From: Mesorhizobium sp. WSM2240
GTDB taxonomy: Bacteria > Pseudomonadota > Alphaproteobacteria > Rhizobiales > Rhizobiaceae
DNA length: 64,000 nucleotides
Direction: 5' to 3'
NCBI RefSeq assembly: GCF_040438645.1
Contig: NZ_CP159253.1
Coordinates: 5,570,501 to 5,634,500 of the forward strand
Part shown: one piece after another, positions 48,483 to 56,409 of the stretch
Position numbering within the stretch: the stretch's first letter is position 1
How the letters are laid out: each line of letters starts with the position of its first letter
Notes under the pieces: generated by a model
What the model saw: the letters and a program-made list of their open reading frames with translations, nothing else
What the model was told of the DNA's origin: nothing
The model's database searches: none
Translations under genes and position numbers: made by a program

Positions 48483-49202
48483 TCAAGCATCATCCTGCAT
48501 GGTTTCTTCCCCACTCCGGCCGGATCTCCGCCTGAGCACGACGTGCGCCGCCAGCCAGCAGAGCATCGCCCAGGCGGCGCCAGCGCACCAGCCGGCCAGC
48601 ACGTCCGAAGGCCAGTGGACACCGAGATAGACGCGGCTCGCCCCGATCAGGAATGTCGCCAGCACGGCGACGCCAAGGACGTAGATCCTGAGCGCAGTGC
48701 TGGGCATTATCCGGGCCAGCAGCGCCCCGAGCGTCAGATAGGTCACAGCCGACATCATCGCGTGTCCGCTGGGAAAGCTCAGCGTGTGCACATCGGCCAG
48801 ATGCGACACCAGTTCCGGGCGGGGGCGGTCGACACCGAGCTTGAGCACGCTGCTCAGCAATTGACCGCCGGCGACGGAAACGAATACGAACAGGGCGGCG
48901 GCCGATTTGCGGACGATCATCAGGTAGAAGATGACGACCGCCGTGAAGAAGATCAGCACCGCCGCACTCCCCAGGCTGGTCATGTCGCGCACCGCCTCTT
49001 CCATCCAGAACGGACCGATTGGATTGTCGGGCTGGCCCGGTGTTCGGAAGGCGAGCAGGATGCGCGTATCGAATGCGTGCGGTGTTGTCTCGCGCGCGAT
49101 CTCCGTAAGTTCGACGAAGCCATAGGCGCCGCCGGCAATGATCATCGCCGCCAGCAGCACGGAAAACGCGGGCCTCTTTCGAAAATAGGTAAAAAATTGC
49201 AT
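48483..49202 (-). CDS. PAP2-superfamily membrane phosphatase
   Basis: A 239-residue membrane protein with six helices. The three catalytic motifs are KLGVDRPRPE, SFPSGHAM and SRVYLGVHWPSD, the tripartite acid phosphatase signature. Likely substrates are undecaprenyl pyrophosphate or phosphatidic acid/lipid A phosphates; the sequence cannot decide. ATG 49202 (MQFFTYFRKRP) fits better than the 31-codon extension upstream. It is divergent from phoX and may share its phosphate control. Confidence 0.92.
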   Translation of the reverse strand: MQFFTYFRKRPAFSVLLAAMIIAGGAYGFVELTEIARETTPHAFDTRILLAFRTPGQPDNPIGPFWMEEAVRDMTSLGSAAVLIFFTAVVIFYLMIVRKSAAALFVFVSVAGGQLLSSVLKLGVDRPRPELVSHLADVHTLSFPSGHAMMSAVTYLTLGALLARIMPSTALRIYVLGVAVLATFLIGASRVYLGVHWPSDVLAGWCAGAAWAMLCWLAAHVVLRRRSGRSGEETMQDDA

Positions 49203-49298
49203 GGCGTCTCTCGTCGAGGATGTGTGCGGGCGGGCCTTCAACCGCGCTAGACCTATAGGTTCGACGCCTTGGCCGGCAAGTGCGCCAAGGCGCAAAAC

Positions 49299-49316
49299 CT
49301 GTCATCCTCCTGTTAT
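49299..49316. promoter_or_regulatory. Pho box upstream of phoX
   Basis: Direct 7-base repeats CTGTCAT and CTGTTAT are separated by four bases, with 13 of 14 bases matching the PhoB consensus repeat CTGTCAT. The site is 53 bases upstream of the phoX start codon. Confidence 0.75.
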
Positions 49317-49369
49317 AAGACCGCACTAGCCATCGCTCATCTCAAGCCGCCAGCCAGAGGGTCTGCCCG

Positions 49370-51361
49370 ATGAACGAACACGTCTCTCCCGAAACCAAAT
49401 TCCGCACCAGCCTGCTCGAGGATAATGACGGTCCGGGCCACAATCCGACTGGCAACCGCACGATGGGCGAGATCATCGGCGCACGCTTCTCGCGCCGCGG
49501 ATTTCTGAAAGGCTCGCTCGCCGTTTCGGCCATTGCCGCCACGGTCAGTCCGATCGCCCTCATCACAGCCGATCAGGCGCGCGCCGGCGGCGGTTCGGCC
49601 TTCAGCTTCGACGAGGTCGAGGCCGGCATTGACGAGAACCATCACGTCGCCGCCGGCTACGACGCCGATATCCTTTTGCGCTGGGGCGATCCGATCTTTG
49701 CCGACGCGCCGGAATTCGACCCGGCCAACCAGACGCCGGAAGCGCAGGCAAAGCAGTTCGGCTACAACAACGACTATGTCGGCTACATCCCGCTCGACGG
49801 TTCGTCCGAACACGGCCTGCTCGTGGTCAACCACGAATACACCAACGAGCATCTGATGTTCCCCGGCATCGTCACCGTCACGGATGGCAAGGCCGAGGTC
49901 TCGCCGGCCGACCAGAAGCGGGTCGACATCGAAATTGCCGCCCACGGCATGTCGGTCGTCGAAATCCGCAAGACCGATGGTAAATGGCGGGCCGTTCGCG
50001 ACGGCAAGCAGAACCGCCGCATCACCGCGAGCACCGAAATGCTGCTGACCGGTCCGGCCGCCGGCCACGAGCGAATGAAGACCAACGCCGATTCGTCGGG
50101 AACCAAGGTGCTCGGAACGCTCAACAACTGCGCTGGCGGAACCACGCCCTGGGGCACCGTCGTGTCGGGCGAGGAAAATTTCCACGGCTACTTCATCGGC
50201 GAACTTCCCGCCGATCATGCGGAGACGGCGAACTTCAAGCGCTACGGCATCCCTGGTGAGTCTTACGATTGGGGCAAATTCTACGACCGTTTCGATGTCT
50301 CCAAGGAGCCGAACGAGGCCAACCGCTTCGGCTGGATGGTCGAGATCGATCCCATGGACCCGAACTCCGTGCCGAAAAAGCGCACCGCGCTCGGCCGCTC
50401 CAAACATGAAGGCGCCGAATCGATCGTGGCGAAGGACGGCCGAGTCGTCTTCTACCTCGGCGACGACGAGCGCTTCGACTACGTCTACAAATTCGTGACC
50501 GCCGGCAAGTTCAACCCCGACGACCGCGCCGCCAATATGGACCTGCTCGACGAAGGCACGCTCTACGTTGCCAAGTTCGCCGAGGACGGCTCGTTCGAAT
50601 GGCTGCCTCTGGTCCATGGCCAGGGCCCGCTGACCGCCGAGAACGGTTTTGCCAGCCAGGCTGACGTGCTGATCGAAACCCGCCGCGCCGGCGACCTACT
50701 TGGGGCCACCAAGATGGACCGCCCCGAGGACATCCAGCCCAACGCTGCCAACGGCAAGGTTTACGTCATGCTGACCAACAACACCAAGCGCAAGGCCGAG
50801 GCCGTTGATGCCGCCAACCCGCGCGCCGAAAACGCCTTCGGCCATATCATCGAGCTAATCGAGGACGGTGGCGACTTCGCCGCAACCGGGGGCAAGTGGG
50901 AGATCCTGCTGAAATGCGGCGATCCCTCGGTTGCCGAGGTCGGCGCATCCTTCTCGACCTCGACGACAGCCAATGGCTGGTTCGGCATGCCCGACAATTG
51001 CGCGGTCGATTCCGCCGGCCGGCTCTGGGTTTCCACCGACGGCAACGGCCCGAAAGAGACCGGCCGCACCGATGGCCTTTGGGCGGTCGACACCGAAGGA
51101 GAGGCGCGCGCCACCTCGAAACTGTTCTTCCGCGTGCCGATCGGCGCCGAGCTTTGCGGCCCGCTGTTCACGCCCGACGACGAGACGGCCTTCGTCGCCG
51201 TCCAGCATCCGGCCGATGGCGGCGAGGATTGGGAAGGCTTCGGCCGCCCGTCCTACTACGAGGATCTCTCGACCCGCTGGCCCGACTTCAACGATGACAT
51301 GCCGGTGCGCCCCGCTGTCGTGGCCATCACCAGGCAGGGCGGCGGCAAGATCGGGGTTTAG
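49370..51361 (+). CDS. phoX: PhoX-family alkaline phosphatase (DUF839), Tat-exported
   Basis: A 663-residue extracytoplasmic phosphatase. A long N-terminus precedes a twin-arginine signal (ARFSRRGFLKGSLAVS, R42-R43). The mature part has PhoX motifs such as PLDGSSEHGLLVVNHEYTNE, LNNCAGGTTPWGTVVSGEEN and MPDNCAVDSAGRLWVSTDGN. PhoX is a Ca/Fe-dependent monoesterase that frees phosphate from organic esters. Expression control by PhoB is supported by the Pho box at 49299. A nested palindrome follows the stop. Confidence 0.94.
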   Translation: MNEHVSPETKFRTSLLEDNDGPGHNPTGNRTMGEIIGARFSRRGFLKGSLAVSAIAATVSPIALITADQARAGGGSAFSFDEVEAGIDENHHVAAGYDADILLRWGDPIFADAPEFDPANQTPEAQAKQFGYNNDYVGYIPLDGSSEHGLLVVNHEYTNEHLMFPGIVTVTDGKAEVSPADQKRVDIEIAAHGMSVVEIRKTDGKWRAVRDGKQNRRITASTEMLLTGPAAGHERMKTNADSSGTKVLGTLNNCAGGTTPWGTVVSGEENFHGYFIGELPADHAETANFKRYGIPGESYDWGKFYDRFDVSKEPNEANRFGWMVEIDPMDPNSVPKKRTALGRSKHEGAESIVAKDGRVVFYLGDDERFDYVYKFVTAGKFNPDDRAANMDLLDEGTLYVAKFAEDGSFEWLPLVHGQGPLTAENGFASQADVLIETRRAGDLLGATKMDRPEDIQPNAANGKVYVMLTNNTKRKAEAVDAANPRAENAFGHIIELIEDGGDFAATGGKWEILLKCGDPSVAEVGASFSTSTTANGWFGMPDNCAVDSAGRLWVSTDGNGPKETGRTDGLWAVDTEGEARATSKLFFRVPIGAELCGPLFTPDDETAFVAVQHPADGGEDWEGFGRPSYYEDLSTRWPDFNDDMPVRPAVVAITRQGGGKIGV

Positions 51362-51381
51362 CGTAATCCCGCAGCTTGGTG

Positions 51382-51450
51382 CTGCCCCTCACCCTTACCC
51401 TCTCCCCGTGAAGAACGGGGAGAGGATGCCGGCAGGCAGGTGAGGGGCAG
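51382..51450. repeat. Nested double hairpin after phoX
   Basis: Outer arms CTGCCCCTCACC and GGTGAGGGGCAG (12 bp, perfect) enclose inner arms CTCTCCCCGT and ACGGGGAGAG (10 bp, 5-base loop). The two stems together form a cruciform-capable intergenic unit like others in this window. The spacer 51362-51535 holds nothing else. Confidence 0.8.
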
Positions 51451-51535
51451 CGCCGTGCGTCGTACGAAATCCGCAACTCTCCGGAAGTGCGGAATCCGCG
51501 TCAGATACCCGCCGAAGTAAAGTCATCAAACGTCT

Positions 51536-51874
51536 CTACCGTCCGCTCAGCGCGGGCCCAAGCGTAATCAGCCCGACCGCCAGGATCGCCAGCACGATCC
51601 CGCCGCTCTGCAGTGCGTTCAGGCGCTCGCCGAAATAGGCCAGCGCGATCACATTGACCGCGACGAGCTGGATCACCGCAGACAGGCTGAATGCCGAGGC
51701 CATACCGAATTCGCGCACCAGCCTGAGCATGATCAGGTTGCCCAGCGAATAGAGCGCCAACGTCAGAAGCAGCTTGGGGATGCTCGGCGCCAGCGCCCAG
51801 TATTTCGCCACGGTCGCGGCGAGGAGGAAGATCACGGTGGAAAGGCCGAGCTGAAGCAAGCCGGATAAGGTCAA
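51536..51874 (-). CDS. Small four-helix DMT-superfamily membrane protein
   Basis: A 112-residue membrane protein with four helices, similar in layout to small multidrug resistance or half EamA proteins (LAPSIPKLLLTLALYSLGNL, GMASAFSLSAVIQLVAVNVI, and the closing YFGERLNALQSGGIVLAILA). The start is probably TTG 51874, with GGGGAG upstream. The conserved Glu of true SMR drug pumps in helix 1 is not seen. It may be a lipid or metabolite flippase subunit. Confidence 0.75.
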   Translation of the reverse strand: MTLSGLLQLGLSTVIFLLAATVAKYWALAPSIPKLLLTLALYSLGNLIMLRLVREFGMASAFSLSAVIQLVAVNVIALAYFGERLNALQSGGIVLAILAVGLITLGPALSGR

Positions 51875-52085
51875 GGCAGTTTTCTCCCCGTTGCGCCTTA
51901 AGACCCGCAAGCGCAGGCGCGATCTCTCGGGCAAAGCCGGCAAGCCGTCAAGATGCCGCCACGGCCGCAAGCCATGGTCCACGCCGGGCCGAACCGGCTG
52001 CCAGTCATTTACCCGCCGCTGGCTGCTTGCCCTGTCGCGCCTATATGGCTACCGCTCCCCTCCCGATACAGCGATGGAGAATGAA

Positions 52086-52790
52086 ATGGCGGAACTGAAG
52101 ACGGCGATCATCACGGCGGGCGGCAGCGGCATGGGCGCGGATGCGGCCCGCAAGCTCGCCGAGGACGGTTTCCAGGTCGCAATCCTGTCCTCTTCCGGCA
52201 AGGGCGAGGCCCTGGCCAAAAAGCTCGGCGGCATCGGCGTCACCGGCTCCAACCGCTCGAATGACGACCTGAAGCGCCTGGTCGACGCGACAGTCGACAA
52301 ATGGGGCCGCATCGATGCGGTGGTCAACAGCGCCGCCCATGGCCCGCGCGCGCCGGTGCTGGAGATCAGCGACGAGGATTGGCATCTCGGCATGGAGATC
52401 TATCTGCTCAACGCCATCCGCGTCGCCCGTCTGGTCACGCCGGTCATGCAGGCGCAGAAATCCGGCTCGATCGTCAACATCTCCACCTATGCCGCCTTCG
52501 AGCCGGAAGCGCTGTTCCCGACCTCCGGTGTGTTCCGCGCCGGGCTTGCCTCCTTCACCAAGCTGTTCGCCGACAAATACGCGCCCGACAATGTCCGCAT
52601 GAACAATGTCCTGCCGGGCTTCATCGACAGCCTGCCGGAGAGCGGCGACCGCCGCGAACGCATTCCGATGGGCCGCTACGGTCGCGTGGAAGAAGTGTCG
52701 GAGCTTATCGCCTTCCTGGCGAGCGGCCGCTCCAGCTACATCACTGGCCAGAACATCCGCATCGACGGCGGCATCACGAAATCGGTGTAA
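52086..52790 (+). CDS. Short-chain dehydrogenase/reductase lacking the catalytic Tyr-Lys pair
   Basis: A 234-residue Rossmann protein with cofactor motif TAGGSGMGADAARKLAEDG and NSAAHGPRAPV. After INISTYAAFEPEALFPTSGV the expected YxxxK is replaced: the aligned segment reads PTSGVFRAGLASFTK, so neither the Tyr nor the Lys stands at the usual place. It keeps the C-terminal VLPGFIDSLP and YITGQNIRIDGG. It may bind NAD(P) without the usual chemistry or use an altered site. ATG 52086 has GGAGA upstream. Confidence 0.85.
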   Translation: MAELKTAIITAGGSGMGADAARKLAEDGFQVAILSSSGKGEALAKKLGGIGVTGSNRSNDDLKRLVDATVDKWGRIDAVVNSAAHGPRAPVLEISDEDWHLGMEIYLLNAIRVARLVTPVMQAQKSGSIVNISTYAAFEPEALFPTSGVFRAGLASFTKLFADKYAPDNVRMNNVLPGFIDSLPESGDRRERIPMGRYGRVEEVSELIAFLASGRSSYITGQNIRIDGGITKSV

Positions 52791-52874
52791 CCGGGGTTGA
52801 CGTTTCGCCGCCTGCAACAATGTCTCCGGCTGGCGGTTAGGCGTCAGGACCTCATCGGATCGGAGCAGGCGGCC

Positions 52875-53102
52875 GTGAAAAGAATCCTCATCGCCATCCT
52901 CATACTCGCCGTGCTCGCCATTCTGGCCGGCGTCGCCGTTTTCTTGATGACGCGCGAGGAGGCGCCGGTTCCGGTGGAGCAGGGCTACGGCGCCCGCACC
53001 GGCTCGCTCGGCCGGCCGGTCGGCATCGCCATCGACTGGCAGCGCGCGCTGCTTGTCGCCGACAATATCGGCAACAAGGTGTGGCGGGTTGTTCCGCGCT
53101 GA
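52875..53102 (+). pseudogene. Sorbosone-dehydrogenase-like gene with a large in-frame internal deletion
   Basis: A 75-codon frame from GTG 52875. It begins with a membrane/signal segment (KRILIAILILAVLAILAGVA) and the polar EEAPVPVEQGYG that opens membrane-anchored sorbosone dehydrogenases. It then jumps directly to the C-terminal last blade, GRPVGIAIDWQRALLVADNI, GNKVWRVVP. The whole propeller, normally over 300 residues, is missing although the frame is kept. A short membrane peptide could still be made, but no dehydrogenase activity is possible. Confidence 0.7.
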
Positions 53103-53219
53103 ACGCCAGTCAATTTCTCAACCATAGGCTGCGACACTCCGCCCCGCGCCATAGCGCCGCTTTGACGGCGGGCCAGCCGCCGCTTACCTTTCGGTCGCAA
53201 CAGCCGGGAACTACTGGCC

Positions 53220-54596
53220 ATGGAAGCAGACCCGCTCATCCTGTCGCGAATCCAGTTCGCCGCGAACATCTCGTTCCACATACTGTTTCCGTCGATCACC
53301 ATCGCGCTCGGCTGGATGCTCCTCTTCTTCAAGCTCCGCTACAACGCCACGTCCGACGCAGCCTGGATGCGCGCCTACTTCACCTGGGTGAAGGTGTTCG
53401 CGCTGTCCTTCGCCATGGGCGTGGTCTCCGGCGTCACCATGAGCTTCCAGTTCGGCACCAACTGGCCGGGCTATATGGAGAAGGTTGGCAACATCGCCGG
53501 CCCGCTGCTCGCCTACGAGGTGCTCACCGCCTTCTTCCTCGAGGCGGTGTTCCTTGGCATCATGCTGTTCGGCTTCCGCCGTGTCTCCAACAAGGTCCAC
53601 ACCGCCGCGACCTTCCTGGTCGCCTTCGGCACCACCATGTCGGCCTTCTGGATCCTGGCGCTGAATTCCTGGATGCAGACGCCGGCCGGCTTCGAGATGC
53701 GCGACGGCGTCGCCCATGCCACCGACTGGTGGGCGGTCATCTTCAACCCGTCCTTCCCCTACCGCCTCGTCCACATGCTGCTCGCCTCCGGGCTCACCGT
53801 ATCCTTCTTCATTGCCGGCCTTTCCGCCTTGCGTTTCCTCGTCGGCGACCGCTCGGAATCGATGTGGAAGGCGCTGCGCACCGGCGTCTTCGCCGCCGCT
53901 ATCCTGATCCCCATCCAGATCTTCGTTGGCGACCAGCACGGGCTGAACACGCTGGAGCACCAGCCGCAGAAGATAGCGGCCATGGAGGCCAATTGGGAGA
54001 CCGAGGCCAACGTGCCGCTGATCCTGTTTGCCTGGCCCGACGAGGCCGCCCGCGAGAACCGCTGGGAAATCGCGATCCCCAACGCCGGCAGCCTGATCCT
54101 GACCCATCACGCCGCCGGCGTCGTTCCCGGTCTCAACGATTTCGTCGGCAATCACCCACCGGTTGCGCCGATCTTCTTCAGCTTTCGCATCATGGTCGGC
54201 ATCGGCATCCTGATGCTCGTCATCTCCTGGTCAGCCGCATACTTCCTGTGGCGTCGGCAGACCCTGCCTCGGCTCCTGGCCTATCTGCTGGTGCCGATGA
54301 CGCTGTCCGGCTGGGTTGCGGTGCTCGCAGGCTGGTACACGACCGAAATCGGCCGCCAGCCCTGGCTGGTCACCGGCGTCATGAAAACCCACGAGGCGCT
54401 GGGTCCGGTCGCCGGCGGCCATGTCGCGATGACGCTAGCCGGCTATCTCGCGCTCTATCTCGTGCTCATCGTCGCCTATCTCGCCACCTTGGTGCATCTG
54501 GCGCTGAAGGCCGCGAAGGACGGCGACGAGTCGCCGCTGCCTTCGGTGCTCGGCCGGCCCTTGTCGCAACCGCTGCAGCATGAGGGGAAGATCTGA
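53220..54596 (+). CDS. cydA: Cytochrome bd-type quinol oxidase subunit I (CioA-like)
   Basis: A 458-residue inner-membrane oxidase subunit with about nine helices. Heme ligands include H20 (ANISFHILFPS). The quinol site is GDQHGLNTLEHQPQKIAAME, and the Q-loop insertion is short, as in cyanide-insensitive CioA forms. GTNWPGYMEKVGNIAGPLLA is a conserved segment. It reduces oxygen to water with high affinity. The stop overlaps the next ATG (TGATG), so translation to cydB is coupled. Confidence 0.94.
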   Translation: MEADPLILSRIQFAANISFHILFPSITIALGWMLLFFKLRYNATSDAAWMRAYFTWVKVFALSFAMGVVSGVTMSFQFGTNWPGYMEKVGNIAGPLLAYEVLTAFFLEAVFLGIMLFGFRRVSNKVHTAATFLVAFGTTMSAFWILALNSWMQTPAGFEMRDGVAHATDWWAVIFNPSFPYRLVHMLLASGLTVSFFIAGLSALRFLVGDRSESMWKALRTGVFAAAILIPIQIFVGDQHGLNTLEHQPQKIAAMEANWETEANVPLILFAWPDEAARENRWEIAIPNAGSLILTHHAAGVVPGLNDFVGNHPPVAPIFFSFRIMVGIGILMLVISWSAAYFLWRRQTLPRLLAYLLVPMTLSGWVAVLAGWYTTEIGRQPWLVTGVMKTHEALGPVAGGHVAMTLAGYLALYLVLIVAYLATLVHLALKAAKDGDESPLPSVLGRPLSQPLQHEGKI

Positions 54597-55600
54597 TGAC
54601 GCTCGACTGGCCGACCCTCCTCCCGTTCATCTTCGCCGGCCTGATGGGCCTCGCCATCCTGATCTACGTCATCCTGGACGGCTTCGATCTCGGCATCGGC
54701 ATCCTGTTCGCCTTTGCCGGCGGGGAGGAGCAGGACACTATGGTCGCGGCCATCGGCCCATTCTGGGACGCCAACGAAACCTGGCTGGTGCTTGCCGTCG
54801 GCCTGCTGCTCGTCGCCTTCCCGCTGGCGCACGGCGTCATCCTGACGGCGCTTTATCTGCCGGTCTTCGTGCTGCTGTTCGGACTCATCCTGCGCGGCGT
54901 CGCCTTCGATTTCCGCGCCAAGGTGCCGACCCACCGTAAGCAGCGCTGGAACCGAGCCTTCTTCGCCGGTTCTCTGATCGCCTCGCTGGCGCAGGGCTAC
55001 ATGCTCGGCGTCTATGTGCTCGGCCTCGCGACCGGCCTGCCGGCCATGGTCTTCGGCGCGCTGGTGGCGCTCTGCCTCGCCGCCGCCTATGCCGCCATGG
55101 GCGCGGCCTGGCTCATCTACAAGACTGAAGGCGAATTGCAGCAGAAGGCTGTGCTGTGGCTGCGCTCGGCGCTGGTCTTCACTGCGCTCGGCATGGCCGC
55201 CGTGTCGATTGCGACCCCGCTCGCCAGCCCGCGCATCTTCGACCGCTGGTTCGTACTGCCCGACATGATCTATCTGGCGCCGCTGCCCATCCTGTCGGCC
55301 ATTCTCTTTGCCTGGCTCTGGTGGCAGACCTTCCATATGCCCAAGGCCAATGACCGGCACTCGATGCTGCCCTTCCTGACGCTCGCCGCAATCTTCGCGC
55401 TGGGCTTCGCCGGGCTCGCCTGGTCTTTCTATCCCTTCGTGGTGCCGGACAGGCTCACCATCTGGCAGGCCGCGTCCGCCCCCGAAAGCCTGGCGATCAT
55501 TCTTGTCGGCACGCTGTTCGTGCTGCCGGTCATCATCGGCTATTCCTTCTACGCTTACCGCGTCTTCGGCGGAAAGGCGTCCGACCTGCGCTACGATTGA
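54596..55600 (+). CDS. cydB: Cytochrome bd-type quinol oxidase subunit II (CioB-like)
   Basis: A 334-residue membrane partner of CydA with eight or nine helices. Family features are YVILDGFDLGIGILFAFAG, GPFWDANETWLVLAVGLLLV and RGVAFDFRAKVP. No cydX-like micropeptide and no cydDC assembly ABC genes follow. The 3' end overlaps the terminus of an opposite-strand GNAT-like remnant by ten bases. Confidence 0.94.
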   Translation: MTLDWPTLLPFIFAGLMGLAILIYVILDGFDLGIGILFAFAGGEEQDTMVAAIGPFWDANETWLVLAVGLLLVAFPLAHGVILTALYLPVFVLLFGLILRGVAFDFRAKVPTHRKQRWNRAFFAGSLIASLAQGYMLGVYVLGLATGLPAMVFGALVALCLAAAYAAMGAAWLIYKTEGELQQKAVLWLRSALVFTALGMAAVSIATPLASPRIFDRWFVLPDMIYLAPLPILSAILFAWLWWQTFHMPKANDRHSMLPFLTLAAIFALGFAGLAWSFYPFVVPDRLTIWQAASAPESLAIILVGTLFVLPVIIGYSFYAYRVFGGKASDLRYD

Positions 55601-55758
55601 CTGATCAGGAGTTTGCCGCCGGGCTGCGATGCGGCCCGCCTTTCGAGCAGCTTCTCCATGTCCACGCATCCGAAACTCAGGCCGTTGCGAAGTCCGATCG
55701 CCCGGCGCGCGGTTTCCCGGTATCCGAGCTCTTGGTAGAGCGCCACGCCGGCGAGGCG
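55591..55758 (-). pseudogene. 3' remnant of a GNAT acetyltransferase-like gene
   Basis: The minus-strand frame ending at TAG 55591-55593 reads GVALYQELGYRETARRAIGL, RNGLSFGCVDMEKLLERR and a short tail. This resembles the C-terminal strand and helix (ALYxxLGYxE, CVxMEKxL) of GNAT acetyltransferases. Upstream the frame dissolves into a Gly/Ala-rich GCC run with no start or fold. It looks like what is left after deletion of the 5' part. The remaining gene-free stretch to 55969 shows nothing coding. Confidence 0.4.
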
Positions 55759-55969
55759 AAGGTGAGCGCCGCGGCCGCCGCGGCAGCGGCGATGATGTTG
55801 TTCGCTCCTTTCGGTTGGTGTTAAGGCGAGGGGGAGGTTCCCTGCGCGGCCTTGGCGCTCAGGGCCGTGCGGCCGGGCTGTCGGCCCGCCGCGTCATCCG
55901 CCGGGCAGCGCCGCTTGGCAAGGGCGGCCGGTTCAGGATCTGGTCTGGGGTAGAGCGCGGCGAAGGTCT

Positions 55970-56173
55970 TCAGAACCGCATCAGGTGCCGCCGGTGATTG
56001 CCGGACGGACAACGCTGGAGGCCGATGTCGCGCAGCAAATGGTCGTTGAAGGTTTCGAGCCGGGGGAGATCCCGGCCTTCAGACGAACGGCATTCCCGCT
56101 CCGTCAGCCAGCTTCTGATGCGGCCGGTAATGCCGCTGCGCCGCTCAGCGCCGCTATAGGTCGAGATACTCAT
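55970..56173 (-). CDS. DUF1127-like small protein
   Basis: A 67-residue basic protein with the DUF1127-like core LPRLETFNDHLLRDIGLQR, in which HLLRDIGL corresponds to the usual D-x-x-L-x-D-I-G-L motif. The N-terminal part (GITGRIRSWLTERE) is Arg-rich. ATG 56173 is preferred over 56188. It is the second DUF1127 gene in the window. Its function is unknown. Confidence 0.7.
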   Translation of the reverse strand: MSISTYSGAERRSGITGRIRSWLTERECRSSEGRDLPRLETFNDHLLRDIGLQRCPSGNHRRHLMRF

Positions 56174-56242
56174 GGCAATGCTCCGCATCGGCGGGACGAT
56201 CCGTCCCGCTGCAAAGTGGGTTCAAACTTCCAAGTAAGCGCT

Positions 56243-56409
56243 AGATCTGCTGAGATTCAGGTCAGGCCGAGCCTGGAATCGAAGATGGGCGCGCAGCGAC
56301 CAAAATGGCGGGTTTCGAGAACCGGAGCAGAGCGTACTGCAGTACGTGAGCACCGGAAGCCCAGAAAGCCGCCATTTGCAGGCCGGCATCACCTGAATAT
56401 CAACTGATC
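56243..56409. repeat. 167-bp imperfect palindrome centred on CGTACTGCAGTACG
   Basis: The centre (56333-56346) is a perfect 14-base palindrome. From it both arms stay similar out to the ends: AAATGGCGG with its complement, then ATTCAGGT with ACCTGAAT, and GATC-containing termini. The left arm has about 26 extra bases. It reaches the stop codon of the homocysteine methyltransferase gene without a gap and has no coding capacity. It is a large extragenic palindromic element. Confidence 0.8.

Noticed and set aside
55821..56012. A 63-codon minus-strand frame beside the DUF1127-like gene
   Set aside because: It overlaps the start of the spacer and the DUF1127-like gene, has no ribosome site and no motif.
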